A DNA stretch of 9,567 nt from NCBI GenBank assembly GCA_030528665.1, contig JAUMYK010000037.1:1-9567 (forward strand), in the 5' to 3' direction. The DNA is from a bacterium. GTDB taxonomy: Bacteria; Patescibacteria; JAEDAM01; Absconditabacterales; Absconditicoccaceae. Below are positions 5,833 to 9,567 of this stretch, one piece after another (positions within the stretch are counted from its first letter, which is position 1; the number at the start of each line of letters is the position of its first letter). Below the pieces are notes generated by a model. It saw only the letters and a list, made by a program, of their open reading frames with translations. It searched no databases and was not told where the DNA came from. The position numbers and the translations under genes are program-made.

Positions 5833-5844
5833 TTTTCAAAAACA
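5833..5844 (-). promoter_or_regulatory. Second copy of TGTTTTTGAAAA leader
   Basis: Identical over 12 bases to 5496-5507 and placed the same way relative to the start codon. It follows the TAA of the tiny reading frame at 5848-5916. Confidence 0.4.
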
Positions 5845-5847
5845 GAA

Positions 5848-5916
5848 TTAAAACTTCTTTCTCACTTCCCAAATCACAGCCCCTAGCCGAAGCAGAACTC
5901 CAGCTAGGAGGAATAT
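5848..5916 (-). CDS. Possible tiny membrane peptide with non-ATG start
   Basis: A 23-codon frame reads IFLLAGVLLRLGAVIWEVRKKF and then TAA: one hydrophobic segment and a basic tail, as in small phage membrane peptides or holin-like proteins. It lies right after the lysozyme-like gene, where a lysis partner would be expected, and just before a leader motif. There is no ATG, GTG or TTG; the first candidate start is ATA, and the codons before it run back only to a TAA. It may use a rare start, be a decayed gene, or be chance. Confidence 0.35.
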   Translation of the reverse strand: MFLLAGVLLRLGAVIWEVRKKF

Positions 5917-5929
5917 GTTTTCTTATAAT

Positions 5930-6421
5930 TTATCTAATATAAAACCTCTTCTTTACTACTTCTCAACATCTCTTTCCTCAGATCAGCCTCTGAGGTCAGT
6001 AGAACTTCGTACCAGCTTTCCGCTTGGAATAACAAATAGAAAGCTGATATGCTCGGTCGTTCCACTCAGGAGATAGACGCTCTTTATGCCAGCGAGTATT
6101 GAGCTGGCACAATCAATGAGCATCACCACCATCTCCAACTCTCTTTGGGTCTCGCAAGCCATTTTCGCATTCAATGAGCGAGACAAATTCTAGACCTCAG
6201 AGGTCGTAGGCTTCTGCTACTATTCTCTGCCTATAATCATCAGGAGCGAAACCGAGATGCTGGATTTTAGGCTGATGCTCAATTATTAGGGTCTGCCCTG
6301 AATGGAGTACAAATTGAGAATTGGAACACTCACAAGGAGGATCGGAGGGAGTCACGAGCGTAGCGACTCCAACCGTTATACAGAGCAATCGTAGGAGATA
6401 CTGCACTATTTTTTCGGTCAT
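5930..6421 (-). CDS. Secreted or membrane-anchored lysozyme-like (SLT-type) protein
   Basis: The 163-residue protein appears only when five TGA codons are read as Gly; a standard-code view gives just a 74-residue fragment and a misleading frame. Residues 8-25 form one hydrophobic segment, a signal anchor or signal peptide, followed by DPPCEC. The catalytic-type motif is FVSLIECENGLRD (residues 79-91, probable catalytic Glu86). It is followed by VGDGGDAHGLCQLNTRWH (95-111), the pattern of SLT/goose-type lysozyme folds in which GDGG-x-x-Gly-L-x-Q-x-N forms the substrate groove. Gly103 is TGA-encoded. The C-terminal FYGPQRLIGG is also typical. Such enzymes cut glycan strands of peptidoglycan. 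It starts five bases after the Gp157 stop. Whether it serves lysis or DNA entry is not clear. Confidence 0.82.
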
Positions 6422-6426
6422 TTTTC

Positions 6427-6960
6427 CTATTTAATCTGTAAATTCTGCCTTGTCTCAATCACTGCTCCAGGCACCTCAGTACCAGCCTTGATTGCCTTTT
6501 TAATTTCCGTTTTATCAACAGAAATAGTCAGCTTTTCTTTCTTGTATTCTGCTGGGATTAGTGCCTCATCAGTGAATATTACTGCTTCGCTTTTCCTGTA
6601 GCTGAGCTCGTTGATTTCCGTTTGCATCTTCTCGATCTTGAAGAGCTTGAGGAGGTAATCAATCTGTTTGCCTGCAGATTCAATTTTCTTCTCGTGAGCC
6701 TGTTTAAGCTCCATAAGCCTTTTGATTTCTGCGTCCAGTCCCGCAACAAAAATAGCGGAGTCCTGACGCTGTCTAAGCCTCCATTCAATAAAGGGCTTAA
6801 CCTCGTTTTGGCTCTTGGCTACAAGTTCTTGAGCATAGGCTTGGAGCTCAGGGACTTCCTCTGTACTGATGCCGTTCGCTTCTAGGTATTCTGGATTCTC
6901 TAGTTGCTCCATAATGAGCATGGCGTCAGTAAGGTTGGTAATAGTTTCTTTAATTGACAT
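6427..6960 (-). CDS. Siphovirus Gp157 family protein
   Basis: This 177-residue protein contains no TGA. It matches the Gp157 family in order: an N-terminal helical part starting MSIKETITNLTDAMLIMEQL; a central coiled coil, LDAEIKRLMELKQAHEKKIE, then KQIDYLLKLFKIEKMQTEI; then SYRKSEAVIFTDEALIPAEY and VDKTEIKKAIKAGTEVPGA, ending in RQNLQIK. The family is typical of siphophage recombination and replication modules; the first member was linked to phage resistance, but its mechanism is not known. The frame is open upstream to 7044, but that extension would translate the leader motif, so ATG 6960 is preferred. The OB-like gene nearby fits the recombination setting. Confidence 0.93.
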   Translation of the reverse strand: MSIKETITNLTDAMLIMEQLENPEYLEANGISTEEVPELQAYAQELVAKSQNEVKPFIEWRLRQRQDSAIFVAGLDAEIKRLMELKQAHEKKIESAGKQIDYLLKLFKIEKMQTEINELSYRKSEAVIFTDEALIPAEYKKEKLTISVDKTEIKKAIKAGTEVPGAVIETRQNLQIK

Positions 6961-6980
6961 GGTTATAAAGTATAAAAAAG

Positions 6981-7000
6981 ATAAAAATTCTGATTTCTTA
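6981..7000 (-). promoter_or_regulatory. Shared leader motif before Gp157
   Basis: The minus strand reads TAAGAAATCAGAATTTTTAT, starting with the stop codon of the frame at 6998-7102 and ending 20 bases before the Gp157 ATG. Confidence 0.5.
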
Positions 7001-7102
7001 TTCTGGTTCTCTCCGAGTTGCTGCATCGCATCGATACGGAGCATACGTCATATTGCGGAGCTTAGCACACAAGGCATCAGCGTTTCTTAAGCTCCTTTGT
7101 CT
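6998..7102 (-). CDS. Small reading frame, possible +1 frameshift extension of the gene above
   Basis: In the +1 frame after the TAG at 7103-7101, 34 codons (RQRSLRNADALCAKLRNM, then TYAPYRCDAATRREPE) lead to a TAA that begins the leader before Gp157. The composition is protein-like and the frame fills an otherwise empty 100 bases. It has no convincing start of its own (an internal ATG gives only 17 residues; TTG and ATA are alternatives). The upstream gene ends ACA CCC TAG A, a sequence on which a +1 slip (CCC to CCT) could join the two. This is inference. Confidence 0.4.
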   Translation of the reverse strand, partial: RQRSLRNADALCAKLRNMTYAPYRCDAATRREPE

Positions 7103-7559
7103 AGGGTGTATCTTCCATTAGCCCTTCTTGTTGGGCTTCCAATTCTTGATCTGAAGTCATTTCTTCTACTTCTTGCCTTGAGTGATTCTCAGGTTCTAAT
7201 TCTATTGTTCCGTTGATTCTTCACTCAATTTCAGGAATAAGCCTATCTACAAGATTGAGACAATCCTTGAAAGTCGGAGCTAATCTCTCACAAGCAAAAG
7301 CAACCTGAAACGCTGTGAGCACAATATCTGATTTGTTATTCTTACCATTCCATCAGATTTCTTTGACTTCTTTCCATTTTTTACCTTTTTCTACTTCTCT
7401 ATAAGTAACATCTTGTCCCACTTTAAAGGCATCTTCTTTCTTTTTTCAGAGTGTTATATACTCTCCGTTTTCTAATCTGAGAGTAATATAGTATATTTTT
7501 CCATTAGCTCCTTCTCGGAGTCTAGTTTTTGTGATTGCTAAGATTTTTGATTTTTTCAT
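7101..7559 (-). CDS. Phage protein with possible OB-fold N-terminus
   Basis: This 152-residue protein has three TGA codons. The N-terminal 75 residues show alternating strands of an OB-like or small beta-barrel fold: SKILAITKTRLREGANGKIYYITLRLENGEYITLG, then VGQDVTYREVEKGKKWKEVKEIGW. A helical segment (DIVLTAFQVAFACERLAPTFKDCLNLVDRLIP) and an acidic tail rich in Glu and Gln follow. A basic beta barrel with an acidic tail recalls phage single-strand DNA-binding proteins, but I cannot confirm membership. The position next to Gp157 and the replication gene fits such a role. The gene starts 12 bases after the stop of its upstream neighbour. Confidence 0.7.
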
Positions 7560-7571
7560 CTGTATTAGTTG

Positions 7572-8045
7572 TTATTTTGTAAAATGTTCTCTGATGAGTT
7601 TTTTTTGAGCTTCAATTCTAGCTTTTTGCTCAGCAGTTAGAGGTTTAACAGGAGTTTTTGGAACAGAAACCTGAGGATTGAGCTTACTCCTCAACACTGA
7701 TTCCATTTTCTCAATAGCCCTATTAGTCCCCAATTCTCCATACCATTCTATGGGGTGCATTTTAGGATTTCTAGACTGTTCTCTAGCTTTTTGCGTAAGG
7801 ATTCCTCTTTCTTGCCAACTTTTAGAGTAGAAGTACTTTTCCAACTCCGTAGTGAGAGCTGCAGGGCGGATTTCTTTGATGTCGTAGGTGTTGATTACAA
7901 TTCCATCTAATTCAATCATTTTGCTTTTTTCGATCTCGTTCTTGAAATCTTGTCTTTGACTATCTTCAAGCGGAAGAGCTGAGCGACAACCGTTCCCATC
8001 GATATAAAACACAAGAGCCAAAGGTTTATACTGTTTTATTTCCAT
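7572..8045 (-). CDS. Hypothetical phage protein, 157 residues
   Basis: I do not recognise this family. The 157-residue protein has no TGA although it has six or more glycines. The N-terminus (YKPLALVFYIDGNGCRSALPLEDSQRQ) and VINTYDIKEIRPA suggest a small beta sheet. The middle and end are helical and basic (TELEKYFYSKSWQERGILTQKAREQSRN) with a terminal helix KARIEAQKKLIREHFTK. I chose the ATG at 8045, which overlaps the TAA of the replication gene as TAATG, a typical coupled start. An ATG five codons upstream is the alternative. Its position directly after the replication protein suggests a partner in replication. Confidence 0.72.
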   Translation of the reverse strand: MEIKQYKPLALVFYIDGNGCRSALPLEDSQRQDFKNEIEKSKMIELDGIVINTYDIKEIRPAALTTELEKYFYSKSWQERGILTQKAREQSRNPKMHPIEWYGELGTNRAIEKMESVLRSKLNPQVSVPKTPVKPLTAEQKARIEAQKKLIREHFTK

Positions 8046-8878
8046 TATTGATATTGTCATGAGCTAAAAGATTTAATATTGGGTTGGTTTTGTTGGAGCT
8101 TCATCCTCGTTTTTGTCAGGAGTTCTCCGAAATTTTTGTAAATTTTCTTTGGAGAGCTGAGTTTTGTCCCCATATAGGGATCATCTCTCATCAATGCGAG
8201 AATCGTCGCAAGCACCTCATCCCATTTGACCTCCCCAGTTACTACTTTTTCCATCTGTTCAATTTTGATGATTAAATTTTTGCTATCAATTCTCGCATCT
8301 GCATCACTTCAGTCAATCACTCAGTGATTGTTATCCTTAATCATCAATATTGCTTTCGTTACTGATTCATTTTCTCTACCATACAATACCTTATCAGTCA
8401 TTATATTTTCAAAATGTCAAGTATCAGTATTATATTTAAGGTAAGAAATAGTTTTTGTACTATTAACTAATACCTCGTTAGAGGTATTTTCTCACTCGTT
8501 AGAGTGAGAATTACTAGTATCAGTAATAGTATTAGTAAGGGTTTTGTTGGGTTCGGTTGGGTTTTTTGGGTTTCAGTGGGTTTTATTTAACCCACTGGGT
8601 TTTTTGGGTTTTTTACTAGGTGGTCTCCCACCTTTTTTGCCATTCTCTTGATTTCTTTCTACTATTTTTTCTTCATATTTTTGGTCTTGTTCCAACCAAA
8701 AATTCTGAATATGAGCCATCACATATTTAAGTGATTCAGGCAACGGCGGTGGTTCTTGTCCGTTTCTGATGGCTAGCATATATTTGAAGAGGATGCCAGC
8801 TGTTGCATCATCCATAATCTCAGTATAGGCTATCCAATCATTACAGATGACCGTCGTTCTCTTTTCCTTTTTCGCCAT
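8045..8878 (-). CDS. Replication-type protein with DUF6291-like N-terminus
   Basis: The 277-residue protein is assembled across six TGA codons (Gly102, 129, 154, 186, 190, 274). Under the standard code it splits into 101- and 65-residue pieces. Residues 1-85 resemble DUF6291: VICNDWIAYTEIMDDATAGILFKYML, then a NGQEPPPLPESLKYVMAHIQ helix, then the basic 'NGKKGGRPPSKKPKKPSG' stretch where that domain normally ends. Residues 86-150 are low complexity (Asn, Thr, Pro, Lys). The C-terminal part (FGELLTKTRMKLQQNQ preceded by KSPKK-like turns) is helical. DUF6291 proteins lie in phage replication modules beside DnaD-like or helicase-loader proteins. AGAGG three bases before ATG 8878 is one of the few Shine-Dalgarno-like sites here. 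Its linker DNA holds the candidate origin. Confidence 0.78.
8420..8528. repeat. Direct repeat AGTATCAGTA(T/A)TA within the replication gene
   Basis: Copies at 8420-8432 and 8516-8528 match at 12 of 13 positions and flank the two tandem hairpins. Confidence 0.55.
8469..8610. other. Candidate replication origin inside the replication gene
   Basis: Three perfect hairpins and a set of iterons are packed in 142 bases of the low-complexity linker. AATACCTC-GTTA-GAGGTATT (8469-8488) adjoins TTCTCACTC-GTTA-GAGTGAGAA (8489-8510), both with loop GTTA. CAGTGGGTT-TTATTT-AACCCACTG spans 8574-8597. TGGGTT iterons begin at 8548, 8558, 8567, 8577, 8596 and 8605, so steps of 9-10 bases, or twice that, keep them on one face of the helix. 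AT-rich DNA lies immediately to the left (8260-8470). An origin inside the initiator gene is known from lambdoid phages; here it is inference. Confidence 0.5.
8547..8610. repeat. TTGGGTT iterons, six copies at about 10-base steps
   Basis: Copies (T/G/C)TGGGTT start at 8547, 8557, 8566, 8576, 8595 and 8604. They encode the Pro/Lys/Asn-rich linker on the minus strand (repeated AACCCA). Confidence 0.65.
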
Positions 8879-9046
8879 CTACCTCTGCACAGGAAATAAA
8901 ATCAGGTTTTTATTTCTTTTTTTTGTTTTCAATACCCCTCTGAGGAGGAAGATCATAGGAAACAGTCACACAGTTACCATTACTCCAGGATTGAGGAGAT
9001 AGAGCGTAAAAAATCCAAGCAACAGGAAAAATATGCGAAAGTTCAT
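8879..9046 (-). CDS. Small two-segment membrane protein (probable)
   Basis: The 55-residue frame, with one TGA, starts MNFRIFFLLLGFFTLYLL, turns at NPGVMV, returns with GLFPMIFLLRGVL and ends in basic residues. This is the shape of a membrane hairpin as in small holins. It ends TAG directly against the ATG of the replication gene. A competing frame over the same DNA (ending TAA at about 8898) reads SYELSHIFPVAWIFYAL, then SPQSWSNGNCVTVSYDLPPQ, but has only a TTG start. Its stop codon precedes the shared leader in the way real stops do elsewhere in this window. I prefer the ATG frame, without certainty. Confidence 0.45.
8894..8915 (-). promoter_or_regulatory. Shared leader motif before the replication gene
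   Basis: The minus strand reads ACCTGATTTTAT in an A/T-rich setting, ending about 15 bases before ATG 8878. It has the ACCTGA variant also seen before higA. Confidence 0.45.
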
Positions 9047-9131
9047 ACGATCTTCTTTTAGAGGATAAAAGGGGAGTGTAGAAACTTAATCACTTTGTTG
9101 GGAGGATTACGCCTGTGCCACCTCTTGATAA
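9047..9131. other. Short non-coding stretch left of the structured RNA
   Basis: I see no ATG-start gene. It probably carries the untranslated leader of the small membrane protein; on the minus strand AAGAAG lies five bases before ATG 9046. Confidence 0.4.
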
Positions 9132-9237
9132 CAAAAAACCAATATTAAGAATCTACTAAGCCGAAAGGGCAATACGACAAGCCCATAGCACTGTTGCAAA
9201 TGCTATCGTGACTACCTAGTAGATTGTTAATATCGGT
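9132..9237 (-). ncRNA. Candidate structured RNA closed by a 21-bp stem
   Basis: Arms at 9237-9217 and 9158-9138 (minus order ACCGATATTAACAATCTACT and its partner) pair at 20 of 21 positions as RNA, counting one G-U. The wobble exists only on the minus strand, so that is the likely RNA strand. Inside are a hairpin ATAGCA/TGCTAT with a 10-base loop (9206-9185), ACG/CGT closing it with an 8-base bulge, and GCC-CTTTC-GGC (9170-9160). GGGC (9184-9181) could instead pair with GCCC (9170-9167), so a pseudoknot or switch is possible. Six T follow the long stem directly, so the RNA would end as a Rho-independent terminator. I know no family with this layout. Confidence 0.5.
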
Positions 9238-9330
9238 TATGATATTATTTGTCGTCTTTTTTTTTCGTTTGCCACTAGGTGTCTTTCATCAAGACAACAT
9301 AGAGCCAATCCGTAATACTCAGCAACAAAC
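9238..9330. other. Gap between the tRNA terminator and the structured RNA
   Basis: No gene is supported. On the minus strand AATAATATC (about 9250-9242) could be a -10 element for the structured RNA. A minus frame from about 9317 reads on into the RNA (MLSGGKTPSGKRKKK, then TNNIITDINNLLGS) but overlaps the long inverted repeat and has no family resemblance. Confidence 0.4.
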
Positions 9331-9362
9331 AAAAAGGCTCGTTGCAATAAAACAACGAACCT
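9331..9362 (-). terminator. Rho-independent terminator of the tRNA cluster
   Basis: On the minus strand AGGTTCGTTG pairs with CAACGAGCCT (10 bp with one U-G wobble) around an 8-base loop and is followed by TTTTTG. It lies 52 bases downstream of the CCA end of the tRNA. The wobble pairs only on the minus strand. Confidence 0.75.
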
Positions 9363-9414
9363 ATATAGAAGAATATCAACTTTTTATCAATTCTTTCTCT
9401 CCAAGCCTTTTTAG

Positions 9415-9491
9415 TGGTGGGCCTAGCTGGACTTGAACCAGCGACCAAAAGATTATGAGTCTTCTGCTCTAACCAACTGAGCTATAGGCCC
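9415..9491 (-). tRNA. tRNA with anticodon CAU, probably Ile (lysidine type)
   Basis: The 77-base gene includes an encoded CCA. Parts: acceptor GGGCCTA/TAGGCCC, D arm GCTCAGTTGGTTAGAGC, anticodon loop CTCATAA, variable loop TGGTC, T arm GCTGG-TTCAAGT-CCAGC, A73. The T arm and the segment GACTCATAATC match E. coli-type tRNA-Ile2 (ileX), where C34 is changed to lysidine by TilS to read AUA. An elongator Met tRNA has the same anticodon and cannot be excluded. AT-rich phages often carry an AUA-reading tRNA. Confidence 0.85.
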
Positions 9492-9533
9492 ATAAGCCTG
9501 AGAACACCAATGGTTGGAATTTAGTGAGAAGAA

Positions 9534-9567
9534 TGGTGGGTGATATAGGACTCGAACCTATGACCCC
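9534..9567 (-). tRNA. Partial tRNA gene, cut by the window edge
   Basis: The 3' part is seen on the minus strand: end of the variable loop (GGGTC), T arm ATAGG-TTCGAGT-CCTAT, acceptor half ATCACCC, A73 and encoded CCA. The anticodon lies outside the window, so its amino acid is unknown. Together with the neighbouring tRNA it shows that a tRNA cluster continues to the right. Confidence 0.8.

Noticed and set aside
5914..6078. Plus-strand ORF of 54 codons after a perfect AGGAGG
   Set aside because: AGGAGG is only three bases from the ATG, the frame is antisense to the lysozyme-like gene and the product resembles nothing; the bases are explained by codons on the minus strand.
5957..6186. Minus-strand frame starting MSRSLNAKMACETQ
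   Set aside because: It lies over the lysozyme-like gene in another frame. The lysozyme frame has clear family motifs, so this is a shadow.
6961..7044. 28-codon N-terminal extension of Gp157
   Set aside because: The extension would translate the leader motif and a T-rich stretch; Gp157 homologues begin near the MSIKE-type start.
9224..9436. Plus-strand ORF of about 70 codons
   Set aside because: It runs through a minus-strand terminator, one arm of the structured RNA and into the tRNA gene; no ribosome-binding site or family resemblance.
1..9567. CRISPR array, insertion sequence or integrase attachment site
   Set aside because: No regularly spaced repeat series with spacers, no transposase frame and no integrase were seen; the only CRISPR-like element is one solitary hairpin.

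Overview
The window reads as part of a phage (or integrated prophage) genome that translates UGA as glycine. Under the standard code almost every gene is broken. When TGA is read as Gly the pieces join into about twenty closely packed genes that end only in TAA or TAG. Several in-frame TGA codons fall where the family requires Gly: the CHAP 'LEQNG' motif, the HigA 'LGTS' turn, the YopX 'TGLLDKNGK' motif and the 'RSGR' near the end of the DPPH methyltransferase. The window also encodes a tRNA with anticodon UCA. Such a code is known from Absconditabacteria (SR1) and Gracilibacteria, so a phage of that group is the likely source. This is inference; no host marker gene is present.

Layout. A CHAP endolysin lies on the plus strand at 74-601. 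Everything else is on the minus strand, so transcription runs right to left. At the right edge are two tRNA genes (one cut by the window end), a terminator, and a candidate structured RNA at about 9132-9237. Next come a small membrane protein, a replication-type protein (DUF6291-like N-terminus) whose low-complexity linker holds iterons and perfect hairpins, a hypothetical protein, a small protein that may be OB-fold, and Gp157. A secreted lysozyme-like protein, a tiny membrane peptide and two conserved phage proteins follow, then the tRNA(UCA). After it come a DPPH methyltransferase, a hypothetical protein, a YopX protein, a hairpin-rich gap, four small proteins including a zinc ribbon and a lipoprotein, and a 66-residue coiled-coil protein ending inside a terminator. 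Last is higBA, a toxin-antitoxin pair with its own promoter, a palindromic operator and a terminator on each side. It meets the endolysin tail to tail.

Together the genes suggest an early or replication module (replication protein, Gp157, YopX, methyltransferase) carrying lysis functions, a translation supplement (tRNAs) and a stability or defence cassette (higBA). Shine-Dalgarno sequences are almost absent. Instead, seven start codons follow a shared leader close to TAAAYCWGAYTTTTAT, 15-22 bases upstream. All identifications come from reading the sequence by eye; no database search was run.
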